From NCBI GenBank assembly GCA_016278585.1, contig JADQBO010000291.1, forward strand, positions 1 through 16,527: DNA of 16,527 nucleotides, written 5' to 3'. How positions within the stretch are numbered: the stretch's first letter is position 1; each line of letters starts with the position of its first letter. The position numbers and the translations under genes are program-made. A model generated the notes under the pieces. The model was not told the origin of the DNA, searched no databases, and saw only the letters and a list, made by a program, of their open reading frames with translations. Shown here in pieces: positions 7,161 to 15,209 of this stretch. The DNA comes from Desulfosporosinus sp. GTDB lineage: Bacteria; Bacillota; Desulfitobacteriia; Desulfitobacteriales; Desulfitobacteriaceae.

Positions 7161-8570
7161 TTAGGTTTTTCCAATAATTCCCGGTATTCCCGGTTTAGTT
7201 ACTTCAAACGGATTTAATATCTCATTAATCCTAGAGTCCGGAAAAACATCCTCTTCCTTCAATACCTCTCTGATTGTCTTATTGTCCCTCAAGGCTTTTC
7301 TGGCTATATATGCGGCTTGGTCATACCCAATATGATGAACTAAAGCTGTCGCCAGTACTGCGGACTTTTCAAGAGTTGCTTGGCATTTATCTTTATTAGG
7401 GATAATCCCCTCAATACACTTCTCTCGAAAGATCGTAACTCCATTATCTAAAAGCTCTAGTGATTCCAGTAAGCTTTCGGCGATCAGAGGCATAAAGGCA
7501 TTGAGCTCAAGTTGCCCTGACGAGGCCGCCATTGTAATAGCATAGTCGTTGGCCATGACTCTCATAGCGACTTGACCGATCATCTCCGGTATAACCGGAT
7601 TGATCTTTCCCGGCATAAGAGTCGAACCAACCTGCATCTGAGGTAGTTCTATTTCACCAAACCCGCCCTTAGGGCCTGATGACAGTAATCTCAAGTCATT
7701 TGAAATTTTCAATAGATTTGTGCTACAGGCTTTTAAGAGTCCCGAAACCTCTACGAATACATCATTATTTTGGGTTATATCCATAGGATAGTCGGATCTG
7801 GCCAAACCTAATCCTGTTAACTCCTGGATGGTATCCGTGATCATAAAGATATATTTTTGAGAGGCATTGACTCCCGTACCGATGGCGGTCCCTCCCAGAT
7901 TAATTTGTCTCAATCGTTCTTCTACTTTATAGACTCTCCAGCGGTCTCTTTCTATAGCCTTGGCATACGCGCCAAATTCTTGCCCAAGCATCATGGGCAA
8001 GGCATCCATGAGCTCTGTCCTGCCCAGTTTGATCACATCACTAAAGTCGTTTTCCTTCCCTTGTAGGGCTTCCTGGAGCTGCGCAAGGGAATTGCTTAAT
8101 TTTCTAAGCATGCGAATAGCAGTTATTCTCAGCGCTGTCGGATAAACATCATTGGTCGATTGAGACATGTTTACATCATTCAACGGGTGTACAACCTTAT
8201 AGTCGCCTTTTGTCCCTCCTAATATCTCAATCGCCCTGTTAGCAATAACCTCATTGACATTCATATTAGTGGAGGTCCCTGCACCGCCCTGAAAAGCGCT
8301 TACAATAAATTCGTGATTAAACGTTCCTTCAATCACTTCCTCACTGGCTTGAATGATGGCCTTGGCTTTATCCTCTGTAAGTTGCTTTAATTCTTTATTT
8401 ACTATGGCTGCCGCTTTTTTAATTAGAGCAATTTCATAGACAAGTTTCAAGTTAACATTTTTCGACCCTACATTAAAGTTCTCTTGGGCCCTTTTTGTAT
8501 TTATCCCATAATAGTGGATCTCTGAAATTTCCCGCGCTCCGATTTGATCCTTTTCTAGTCTAAAATTCAC
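7161..8570 (-). CDS. aspA: Aspartate ammonia-lyase (aspartase) embedded in the maturase operon
   Basis: Member of the aspartase/fumarase superfamily, which eliminates ammonia from L-aspartate to give fumarate; it acts as a cytoplasmic tetramer. From the GTG at 8570, preceded by GGGGGG, the protein has 469 residues, matching Bacillus aspartase. An in-frame TTG at 8615 lacks a ribosome site. Substrate-site segments are GTSTNMN (98-104), SQSTNDVYPT (136-145; STND fits aspartase better than the SSND of fumarase) and the flexible loop GSTLMPGKINP (315-325) with its catalytic Ser. The pocket position that is His188 in Bacillus aspartase and Gln in the E. coli enzyme is Glu here (GRTELMDALP, Glu186), and the loop's second Ser is Thr. 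An aspartase-like gene among hyd maturases is a recurring arrangement in Clostridia; its role may be ammonia supply, but this is inference and the substrate could differ. Confidence 0.85.
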   Translation of the reverse strand: MNFRLEKDQIGAREISEIHYYGINTKRAQENFNVGSKNVNLKLVYEIALIKKAAAIVNKELKQLTEDKAKAIIQASEEVIEGTFNHEFIVSAFQGGAGTSTNMNVNEVIANRAIEILGGTKGDYKVVHPLNDVNMSQSTNDVYPTALRITAIRMLRKLSNSLAQLQEALQGKENDFSDVIKLGRTELMDALPMMLGQEFGAYAKAIERDRWRVYKVEERLRQINLGGTAIGTGVNASQKYIFMITDTIQELTGLGLARSDYPMDITQNNDVFVEVSGLLKACSTNLLKISNDLRLLSSGPKGGFGEIELPQMQVGSTLMPGKINPVIPEMIGQVAMRVMANDYAITMAASSGQLELNAFMPLIAESLLESLELLDNGVTIFREKCIEGIIPNKDKCQATLEKSAVLATALVHHIGYDQAAYIARKALRDNKTIREVLKEEDVFPDSRINEILNPFEVTKPGIPGIIGKT

Positions 8571-8624
8571 TTTATCCCCCCCATAGACTGCCTTTATTAC
8601 TGACTTAATCTGCAATTGCTATAA

Positions 8625-8655
8625 TAAGGTTGCTCTTCGCCTCATAGCAACCTTA
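8625..8655. repeat. 10-bp inverted repeat between hydG and aspA
   Basis: TAAGGTTGCT (8625-8634) and AGCAACCTTA (8646-8655) form a perfect 10-bp stem with an 11-base loop. On the minus strand it is followed by TTATAG, which is too weak a tail for a standard terminator. It could set the expression ratio of hydG to the genes downstream or be an mRNA processing site. Confidence 0.45.
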
Positions 8656-8739
8656 GACTTCACTGATCTACCATCCTTAGCTACAGCGATCATAGTCGTC
8701 AATAACCTGTGGGAGGTAAATTGGAACAATCTTTCGTAA

Positions 8740-10155
8740 TTAGAACCTTAAATCCCGTTCTCCAGCTTCGATTCTTACTAGTTTTTCGAGGGCAGCTTTT
8801 TTAGCTAATTCTTTAGGAATATCTTGAAGGCCCTTTTCGATGACTTTTTGTCCTAATTCTTTCAGCTCATCATCCGCATAATCCAGAAGAAATTCTCTAA
8901 AGGTTAGTAAAGCATTGGGCAGACAAACATTATGTATTTGTCCCGCCTTAGCCAAAACCATAAACCGATCTCCGGTTCTCCCTTCTCTATAGCAGGCGGT
9001 ACAGTAACTCGGTACATAGCCGCTGACACATAAGCTTTTAATAACTTCCATCGGTGACCGATGATCTGCTACTTCAAACTGAGGTTTTTCCTCCACTTTA
9101 TCAATGCCATGTTCCTTTGAGTAAGCGCCTACTCCTGTGCAAGAACCTGCACTAATCTGGGAAATCCCTAAGGCTAGTACCTCTTCCCTAAAACCAACCC
9201 CTTCCCTTGTGGAGAGAATCATTCCTGTATAGGGAACAGCCAATCTCAAAACTGCCACTATCTTTTTAAAGTCATCATCCGCAACAAGGTAGGGAAGATC
9301 ATTCAGATTCACGCCTTCTGCTGCTCTCAGTCTAGGGACTGAAATCGTATGTGGTCCAACCCCAAACGCTTCCTCGAGATGTTCCGCATGCATTAGCATG
9401 GCTATCGTTTCATATTTGTAGTCATATAAACCATATAATACGCCAATACCGACATCTCCAATCCCAGCTTCCATTGCTCTATCCATCGCCGTAGTATGCC
9501 AATTGTAATTATGTTTGGGACCCGTCGGGTGCATCTTTTCATAAACTTCTTGATTATACGTCTCCTGGAATAAAGTATAAGTCCCTATATCTGCCTCTTT
9601 TAGCCGTTTATAATCCTCTACAGTCGTAGCAGCCACGTTAATGTTAATCCGTCTAATACTTCCATTATCAAATTTCAAGGAGTAGATCTTCTTGATGCAC
9701 TCAATTACATAATCCAAGGAACAATTAACAGGGTCTTCTCCTGCCTCTATTACAATTCGCTTATGCCCTAGCGATTCTAAGATCTTCACTTCGGCTTCCA
9801 ATTGTTCCATAGTAAGTTTACTTCTCTTCATATTTTCGTTGCAGGCCTGATATCCACAATAGACACAGCTATTAACACAGTAATTGCTAATATAAAGGGG
9901 TGCGAATAAAACAATTCTCTTGCCATAGATTTTTTCCTTAATCTCTTTGGCGGTCTTAAACATTTCTGCCAGAACATTTTTATCCTCAATATTTAACAAT
10001 ACTGCTGCTTCCCTATGTGTTAATCCTTGACAAGTTTTTGCCTTCTCTAGGATTGCTCTTACATAGTCCTTATCCTCAACTTTACCCTGTCCTTCTTTAA
10101 TAGAAATCTCAATTTCTTCATTGATAATAAAATCCTGGGCCATATACTGTTTCAT
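8740..10155 (-). CDS. hydG: [FeFe]-hydrogenase maturase HydG, radical SAM tyrosine lyase
   Basis: Cleaves L-tyrosine into p-cresol and dehydroglycine and makes CO and cyanide on iron, giving the Fe(CO)2(CN)-cysteine synthon. The protein has 471 residues, normal for HydG. The radical-SAM cluster ligands are C93, C97 and C100 (CVNSCVYCGY). The C-terminal auxiliary cluster has the HydG-specific spacing C385-x2-C388-x22-C411 (CTAC ... VCLP), which separates it from the closely related tyrosine lyase ThiH. GVGPHTISVPR (265-275) contains the conserved His (269) of the auxiliary iron site. The ATG at 10155 overlaps the upstream stop by one base (TAATG) and has GGAGGA six bases upstream, so translation is probably coupled to the TM1266-type gene. 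Confidence 0.96.
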   Translation of the reverse strand: MKQYMAQDFIINEEIEISIKEGQGKVEDKDYVRAILEKAKTCQGLTHREAAVLLNIEDKNVLAEMFKTAKEIKEKIYGKRIVLFAPLYISNYCVNSCVYCGYQACNENMKRSKLTMEQLEAEVKILESLGHKRIVIEAGEDPVNCSLDYVIECIKKIYSLKFDNGSIRRININVAATTVEDYKRLKEADIGTYTLFQETYNQEVYEKMHPTGPKHNYNWHTTAMDRAMEAGIGDVGIGVLYGLYDYKYETIAMLMHAEHLEEAFGVGPHTISVPRLRAAEGVNLNDLPYLVADDDFKKIVAVLRLAVPYTGMILSTREGVGFREEVLALGISQISAGSCTGVGAYSKEHGIDKVEEKPQFEVADHRSPMEVIKSLCVSGYVPSYCTACYREGRTGDRFMVLAKAGQIHNVCLPNALLTFREFLLDYADDELKELGQKVIEKGLQDIPKELAKKAALEKLVRIEAGERDLRF

Positions 10156-10412
10156 TATAAGTCCTCCAATTTTTTAGTTAAGGCTGATTTGACGTTAACC
10201 CCTTGGATTTTGCCTAATTTACCCGTCATCGCACTAATTTGATCCGAGTTTCCCTCCACGATCAAGGAGATAATTGATATACCCCGTTCCGGACGAGGGA
10301 TTCCCATTCTGCCAATTATGATGCCTGCTAAATCGTGCAAAGTCTCATTTACTTTATTGGCGCTTTCAAAGTCTTCAATAACTATGCCTATAACCCCTAT
10401 TCGCTTATCCAT
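10155..10412 (-). CDS. TM1266-type iron-only hydrogenase system regulator (ACT-like)
   Basis: An 85-residue protein with the short ferredoxin-fold pattern of the putative iron-only hydrogenase system regulator family, named from Thermotoga TM1266: an N-terminal strand KRIGVIGIVI, a helix ESANKVNETLHD, a strand of the form IIIGRMGIPRPERGISIISLIVEG, then a second helix and GVNVKSALTKK. The family is found almost only beside hyd genes; its biochemical role is not known to me, though the fold resembles NikR/ACT-type ligand-binding domains. It has no separate DNA-binding domain, so direct transcriptional control is doubtful. It begins the maturase block, with GGAGG ten bases before the ATG. Confidence 0.85.
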   Translation of the reverse strand: MDKRIGVIGIVIEDFESANKVNETLHDLAGIIIGRMGIPRPERGISIISLIVEGNSDQISAMTGKLGKIQGVNVKSALTKKLEDL

Positions 10413-10437
10413 ATTTATGTTTCCTCCAAAATAAATA

Positions 10438-10462
10438 GCCTTCTTAACAATCGTAAGAAGGC
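10438..10462. terminator. Hairpin just ahead of the TM1266-type gene (weak terminator or attenuator)
   Basis: GCCTTCTTA (10438-10446) and TAAGAAGGC (10454-10462) form a perfect 9-bp stem with a 7-base loop. On the minus strand TATTTATTTT follows, and then the ribosome site GGAGG of the next gene. It could partly stop transcription from hydA or control translation of the maturase block. Confidence 0.5.
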
Positions 10463-10529
10463 GGCAAAGCGATATTACCCTTCTCCTTTTGTTCAGAAAA
10501 TCCTAACAATCAGGTAAAAGTTCGAACGA

Positions 10530-10565
10530 TATCTACTATGCCAGAAAGCTCCGGCATAGCAGATA
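10530..10565. repeat. 13-bp inverted repeat downstream of hydA
   Basis: TATCTACTATGCC (10530-10542) faces GGCATAGCAGATA (10553-10565), with one mismatch and a 10-base loop. There is no T tract after it on the minus strand. With the hairpin at 10438-10462 it makes two stems in the 216-base hydA-maturase gap. It may protect the 3' end of a processed hydCBA transcript. Confidence 0.45.
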
Positions 10566-10628
10566 CATTAATTAAGTTTTGGCTGAGTCGAACGTAGGAT
10601 GTTTTAGCTACCTACTGTGTAGCCTAAA

Positions 10629-12371
10629 CTAGATCTTCTTTCGGCCCGTATAACTAGTGTGCAGTAATTTATGTGCCCTTTCTCCGTAAGGTTGACCTAA
10701 ATAATCTTTATATAGTCCTTTAATAGCCAGATTTTCGTGGGACTTACGCAAGGGCTTGGAACGGTCTTCGCGGTAAATAGCTTCCGCTCGGGCTGCAAGG
10801 ATTTCCATATGTCCATGGTGATAGGGTTGTCCGCCGCCCCCGATGCACCCACCTGGACAGGCCATAATTTCAATTACATCATAATTTATTTCTCCAGCTT
10901 GTATTTTCTCCAGAACAGTACGGGTATTACCTAGGCCATGGATGACCGCAATTCGGTAATCTCGTCCAGCAATTGGGATTACTGCTTCCTTAATCCCATC
11001 CATTCCCCGAAGGGCCTCAAACTCTACTTTTTCCAAGGTTTCACCAGTGAGCACCTCATAAGCCGTCCGCAAGGCTGCTTCGAGGACTCCACCTGTTGCT
11101 CCGAAAATTACGGAAGCACCAGTCGATTCCCCTAAGGGGTGATCGAATTCTTGATCTTTGAGATGATCAAAGTGAATGCTGGCTTCGCGAATCATGCGAG
11201 CAAGTTCACGTGTGGTGATGACGATATCCACATCTGCGGTTTCTGCGCTTTGCGAGAGCTCAGGACGGGCCGCTTCGTATTTTTTAGCAACACAAGGCAT
11301 TACTGAAACAACGGTAATTGTTTTGGGGTCGATTCCCAAAGTTTTTGCATAATAACTTTTGATCAAGACCCCTAACATTTCATGGGGGGATTTACAGGTT
11401 GAAGGAATGTCTAATAGATCCGGGAATTGATGCTCGAAGAATTTGACCCAGGCGGGGCAGCAACTCGTGAGAAGAGGCAGACGACCGCCATGTTGTATGC
11501 GGTGAACAAGCTCTGTTGCTTCCTCCATAATCGTCAGGTCAGCCGCAAAATCTGTATCGAAAACACGATCAAAACCTAATCTCCGTAGAGCAGCTACCAT
11601 TTTACCTGTGACAATAGTCCCCGGTTGTAAACCGAATCCCTCTCCTAAAGCGACTCTAACGGCTGGTGCAGTTTGTACAACGACAAACTGATTAGGATCG
11701 TTGAGAGCCTTCCAAACTTTATCAACTTGGTCCAGCTCAGTTAAAGCACCAGTGGGACAAACTGCGATACATTGTCCGCAGAACGTGCAAGCGGTTTTAC
11801 TAAGAGGTAAATCAAAGGCCGTTTTAACGACCGTTTCAAAACCACGCCCTACGGCAGAGTAGACACCTACCGTCTGTACTTCGTTACACATTGTTTCGCA
11901 ACGGCGGCAGCGGATACATTTGTTAGGATCTCGAACAATGGAAGAACTTGATCTATCAATCTCAAATTCAGATTCTTCCCCTTCATAAGAAATATGGCGT
12001 ACCCCTAATTCGGAGGCTAAAGATTGCAGGTCACAGTCTTGGTTTTTGGCACAGGTCAAACAAGATTTCGGGTGGTCAGAAAGGAGCAGTTCCACCATTG
12101 CTCGTCTAGCTTGGATAGCACGAAGGGAATCAGTTTTAACAACCATTCCCTTCGACACTGGGGTTGAACAGGAGGATGCCAAATTACGTCGACCCTCAAC
12201 CTCTACCACACAAACCCGGCAGGATGCGATATTATTATTGTAATGCATTTCATTAAGCTTTAAGTAGCATAGCGTTGGAATATCTATGTTTATGGTTCGA
12301 GCGGCATCTAAGATGGACATTCCTTCCGGTACTGTAAGCGATATGTCATTAATAGTTAGTTGTATATCCAT
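10629..12371 (-). CDS. hydA: [FeFe]-hydrogenase catalytic subunit HydA of a bifurcating complex
   Basis: Carries the H-cluster and reduces protons or oxidises H2. The 580 residues show, in order: a [2Fe-2S] domain (C35, C51, C54, C68), a His-ligated [4Fe-4S] site (H100, C104, C107, C113), two ferredoxin-type clusters (C152/155/158/162 and C195/198/201/205), and the H-domain with L1 TSCCPAW (302-308; C304 is the proton-relay Cys, C305 a ligand), L2 MPCVAKKYE (C360) and L3 ACPGGCIGGGGQP (C505, C509). A small-subunit-like tail follows (530-575). All four H-cluster cysteines are present. The size matches HndD-type subunits; it lacks the extra C-terminal [2Fe-2S] domain of Thermotoga HydA. The gene starts 24 bases after hydB with AAAGGAGGA six bases before the ATG. 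Confidence 0.96.
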   Translation of the reverse strand: MDIQLTINDISLTVPEGMSILDAARTINIDIPTLCYLKLNEMHYNNNIASCRVCVVEVEGRRNLASSCSTPVSKGMVVKTDSLRAIQARRAMVELLLSDHPKSCLTCAKNQDCDLQSLASELGVRHISYEGEESEFEIDRSSSSIVRDPNKCIRCRRCETMCNEVQTVGVYSAVGRGFETVVKTAFDLPLSKTACTFCGQCIAVCPTGALTELDQVDKVWKALNDPNQFVVVQTAPAVRVALGEGFGLQPGTIVTGKMVAALRRLGFDRVFDTDFAADLTIMEEATELVHRIQHGGRLPLLTSCCPAWVKFFEHQFPDLLDIPSTCKSPHEMLGVLIKSYYAKTLGIDPKTITVVSVMPCVAKKYEAARPELSQSAETADVDIVITTRELARMIREASIHFDHLKDQEFDHPLGESTGASVIFGATGGVLEAALRTAYEVLTGETLEKVEFEALRGMDGIKEAVIPIAGRDYRIAVIHGLGNTRTVLEKIQAGEINYDVIEIMACPGGCIGGGGQPYHHGHMEILAARAEAIYREDRSKPLRKSHENLAIKGLYKDYLGQPYGERAHKLLHTSYTGRKKI

Positions 12372-12395
12372 ATGGAGTCCTCCTTTAGGGGTACC

Positions 12396-14282
12396 TTAAT
12401 GGCAGATGATGGCGCCGACGACGCGACATTGTTCCATACATGCTCCACATTTTAGGCAACGTTCTTGATCGATGATATGGCGTTTTTTTGTTGTACCTGT
12501 AATACAGTGCATAGGACATTTCTTGACACAAAGGGTACAACCAACACACTTATCTGTAATTTCATATTTTAGTAAGCTTTTGCAAACGCCAGCCGGACAG
12601 GTTTTGTCAACAACATGGGCAATGTATTCTTCTTTGAAATACTTTAAAGTGGAAAGAATAGGATTTGGTGCACTTTGCCCTAATCCGCAAAGAGCTGTGT
12701 CCTTAATGATATGACACAGTTTTTCCATATTATCTAAATCCTCTAACGTTCCCTTGCCTTCTGTGATCTTGGTCAGGATTTCATAAAGACGTTTAGTCCC
12801 AACCCGACAAGCTGTACAACGGCCACAGGATTCGTCCATCGTGAACTCTTGGAAGAACTTAGCTATATTAACCATACAATCGTCTTCATCCAAGACAATT
12901 AGACCACCAGAACCCATCATAGAGCCAATAGCGGCTAGAGATTCATAATCAATGGGGGAATCTAAATACTTGGTCGGAATACATCCGCCAGAGGGGCCTC
13001 CAGTTTGTGCCGCTTTAAACGTTTTATGGAGCTTGATACCCCCGCCAATATTAAAAATAATTTCCCGGAGGGTTGTCCCCATTGGGACTTCTACAAGTCC
13101 TACGTTATTAACTTTACCCGCTAAGGCAAATACTTTCGTGCCTTTACTTTTTTCTGTGCCAATGGCGGAAAACCAAGCGGCTCCCTTTAGAATAATCGGG
13201 GGAATATTGGCCAGGGTTTCCACATTGTTAACAGAGGTTGGTTTACCCCACAGTCCTTTTTCAGCAGGGAACGGAGGTTTGACGGAAGGTTCCCCTCTAG
13301 ACCCTTCGATAGAATGGATTAGTGCCGTTTCTTCACCACAGACAAAGGCCCCAGCTCCGTATTTAAGCTCAATGTTAAAGCTGAAATCACTGCCTAAAAT
13401 CCCTTCTCCAAGTAACCCGTATTCTCTTGCTTGCGCAATGGCAACTTTTAAACGGTGAATCGCCGCAGGGTATTCTGCTCGAACATAAATGAATCCTTCG
13501 GAAGCTCCAATCGCAGAACCCGCGATGAGCATAGCTTCTAAAACGCTATGAGGGTCACCCTCCAAGACAGAGCGGTCCATAAAGGCACCGGGATCTCCTT
13601 CGTCGGCATTACAAATGATATATCGTTGATCAGCTGGACTCTTACGAGTAAATTCCCATTTTGAGCCGGTCGGGAAACCTGCACCGCCACGTCCCCGTAA
13701 TCCACTGACTTTAAGGACGTCAATAACCTCCATGGGAGTCATACGGAAAAGAACTTTAGCTAAGGCTTGATAACCATCAGCAGCAATGTACTCCAAGATA
13801 TTTTCTGGTGCAATATAACCAACATTACGTAAAGCAATGCGAAGTTGTCCATCATAAAATGGGAGGTTGGTAGCAAAACGTTCTTTGGTGTTTGGATCCA
13901 TATAGAGAAGGCGTTCTACCTGATTTCCCTGAATAAAGTGTTCTTCAACGATAGTGGGGATATCTTCAGCGGAAACCTCACAATAGGTTGCATTATCGGG
14001 GTGAATTTCAATCATCGGACCCTTTTCGCAAAAACCAAAACAGCCGGGTTGAAAGACTTTAACCTGTTCAGATAATCCCAGGCGGTTTAGTTCTTCTTCC
14101 AAAAGTTCGGCAATTCGGGGACTACCCGAGGAATGACACCCCGGTCCCCCGCAGACCATAACATGCCTAACTAAGCCTTGAGCGTTCTTGGTGCTAACAG
14201 ACTCAGTCACGCGACGTGTTTCAATGAGCTTGAGGCTTTGGGCTTTTAAGGCATTTAATGCATCAGTATTTTTAAGTTTCAT
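12396..14282 (-). CDS. hydB: HydB, NuoF-like flavin subunit of the bifurcating hydrogenase
   Basis: Binds FMN and NAD(H) and hosts the electron-bifurcating flavin in HydABC enzymes. The 628 residues hold an N-terminal thioredoxin-like [2Fe-2S] domain (C44, C49, C81, C85), the NuoF core with the FMN/NADH motifs GLRGRGGAGFPTGSKW (194-209), CNADEGDPGAF (224-234) and CGEETALIHSIEG (315-327), the [4Fe-4S] site C486/C489/C492/C532 (ESCGRCTACR), and a C-terminal two-cluster ferredoxin (C579/582/585/589 and C609/612/615/619). A CPAGVC pair (562, 567) precedes the ferredoxin and may help bind another metal. The length is like Thermotoga HydB (about 626), i.e. the HndB and HndC functions are on one chain. 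AAGGAAGGG lies about ten bases before the ATG. Confidence 0.95.
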   Translation of the reverse strand: MKLKNTDALNALKAQSLKLIETRRVTESVSTKNAQGLVRHVMVCGGPGCHSSGSPRIAELLEEELNRLGLSEQVKVFQPGCFGFCEKGPMIEIHPDNATYCEVSAEDIPTIVEEHFIQGNQVERLLYMDPNTKERFATNLPFYDGQLRIALRNVGYIAPENILEYIAADGYQALAKVLFRMTPMEVIDVLKVSGLRGRGGAGFPTGSKWEFTRKSPADQRYIICNADEGDPGAFMDRSVLEGDPHSVLEAMLIAGSAIGASEGFIYVRAEYPAAIHRLKVAIAQAREYGLLGEGILGSDFSFNIELKYGAGAFVCGEETALIHSIEGSRGEPSVKPPFPAEKGLWGKPTSVNNVETLANIPPIILKGAAWFSAIGTEKSKGTKVFALAGKVNNVGLVEVPMGTTLREIIFNIGGGIKLHKTFKAAQTGGPSGGCIPTKYLDSPIDYESLAAIGSMMGSGGLIVLDEDDCMVNIAKFFQEFTMDESCGRCTACRVGTKRLYEILTKITEGKGTLEDLDNMEKLCHIIKDTALCGLGQSAPNPILSTLKYFKEEYIAHVVDKTCPAGVCKSLLKYEITDKCVGCTLCVKKCPMHCITGTTKKRHIIDQERCLKCGACMEQCRVVGAIICH

Positions 14283-14316
14283 ATGGCTTTTCCCTTCCTT
14301 CGATGGCGCTTCCTTA

Positions 14317-14395
14317 TTCGTGGTTCGTGGTTCGACGTTCGTGGTTCGAAGTCGGAAGTTCGAAGTCCGAAGTCCGAGGTCGAAGTCCGAGTTTC
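14317..14395. repeat. Degenerate 7-bp tandem array between hydC and hydB
   Basis: About eleven units of seven bases in a row, e.g. TTCGTGG, TTCGACG, TTCGAAG, TCCGAAG, TCCGAGG; one unit (14380-14385) has lost a base. The left units favour TTCGTGG and the right units TCCGAAG, so the array evolved in blocks. Just right of it, 14397-14421 contains two copies of a CAATTnACGATG-like word. The array fills most of the 143-base gap, within one operon. Confidence 0.75.
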
Positions 14396-14425
14396 AAATC
14401 ATGAATTGTGCATCGTTAATTGGGC

Positions 14426-14914
14426 TTAACTTTCCGGGCGGTATTTTGCTAGGACTTCGTTAATTTCCTGGGGCTCGTGCATGCGTCCATGCACTTCGCC
14501 ATCAACAATCATGACTGGAGCTAGGCCACATGCTCCAACGCAACGCAAAGTTTCTAAGGTAAAAAGATTATCGGGAGTGGTTTCTCCTGATTTAATTTTA
14601 AGCTGACTTTCGAGTTCCTCTTTTAATTTATCAGCCCCCCGTACAAAGCAGGCCGTGCCGGTGCATACATTAACAACGTGTTCTCCCCTGGGTATCATCG
14701 TAAAAAACGAGTAAAAGCTTACTACGCCATAGACCATGGCGGAAGGGATATCAAGTTTTTGTGCGATATGCCACTGTACATTATCAGGCAGGTATCCGTA
14801 TATTTCTTGTGCATAATGCAGGACCCCTATAAGGTTTTCCTTTTTGTGGGTTAGACTGTCAATATAGTCATCTAGTTTTTGGACAAATTCATTGGGCGAA
14901 TCGGTGTCACACAT
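14426..14914 (-). CDS. hydC: HydC, NuoE-like [2Fe-2S] subunit of the bifurcating hydrogenase
   Basis: Thioredoxin-fold electron-transfer subunit that sits on HydB. The 162 residues show the N-terminal helical region typical of NuoE and the [2Fe-2S] ligands C84, C89, C125 and C129 in NVCTGTACFVRG and RCVGACGLAP. MIPRGEHVV and VDGEVHGRM complete the family pattern. A strong AAAGGAGG lies seven bases before the ATG at 14914. It is the first gene of the structural operon hydCBA. The separation from hydB by a tandem repeat is unusual for subunits made in fixed ratio. Confidence 0.94.
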   Translation of the reverse strand: MCDTDSPNEFVQKLDDYIDSLTHKKENLIGVLHYAQEIYGYLPDNVQWHIAQKLDIPSAMVYGVVSFYSFFTMIPRGEHVVNVCTGTACFVRGADKLKEELESQLKIKSGETTPDNLFTLETLRCVGACGLAPVMIVDGEVHGRMHEPQEINEVLAKYRPES

Positions 14915-14990
14915 GAAAATCCTCCTTTATTAAAAAACAATTCTACCTTACTTCTACACCTCTCTTTTTAGTTGTTTCTGGATCTCTTTT

Positions 14991-15021
14991 CTCATCAGCC
15001 ATCACGTAGTGGTCTGATGAG
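14991..15021. repeat. Inverted repeat in the hydC leader, candidate operator or RNA hairpin
   Basis: CTCATCAG (14991-14998) and CTGATGAG (15014-15021) form a perfect 8-bp stem. The inner bases CCATCAC and GTAGTGG can pair at five of seven positions, extending it. It lies 77 bases ahead of hydC and no T tract follows on either strand, so it is not a standard terminator. Confidence 0.5.
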
Positions 15022-15209
15022 CAGGCAATAACTTAATGTAATTAGTTTAGCCTTATTGAATACCATCTGTCGTGTTTATGGACATTAAATAAGTGTTTTG
15101 TGAATAAAGAATTTTTTGTTAATTAAGAAAACAATAAATAAGTCTTATAATGTAGAATAATTAGTTAGTACCCAGCCTTCTAAAGCCTGGTCAATACTGG
15201 ATAATAATA

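Noticed and set aside
6690..7217. 175-codon plus-strand frame opposite hydF
   Set aside because: A Ser/Ile/Phe-rich shadow of the HydF GTPase domain with no independent support.
8571..8615. Longer aspartase starting at a TTG at 8615
   Set aside because: There is no ribosome site. The GTG at 8570 follows GGGGGG and yields the family's usual 469 residues.
8611..8627. Second sigma-54 site: minus-strand AGCAATTGCA resembles the -12 half
   Set aside because: The -24 GG is absent (TTATTAT instead), so the match is only to half of the motif.
12952..13458. 168-codon plus-strand frame opposite hydB
   Set aside because: It is antisense to conserved NuoF-like motifs, has no ribosome site or family match, and is a shadow of hydB.
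15146..15151. TATAAT on the plus strand
   Set aside because: No -35 at a proper distance and no plus-strand gene downstream; it lies in AT-rich spacer.
15189..15194. TTGACC as -35 of a hydCBA promoter (minus strand)
   Set aside because: The bases 17-18 further on (GTACTA/TACTAA) are a poor -10, so a promoter call is not justified.
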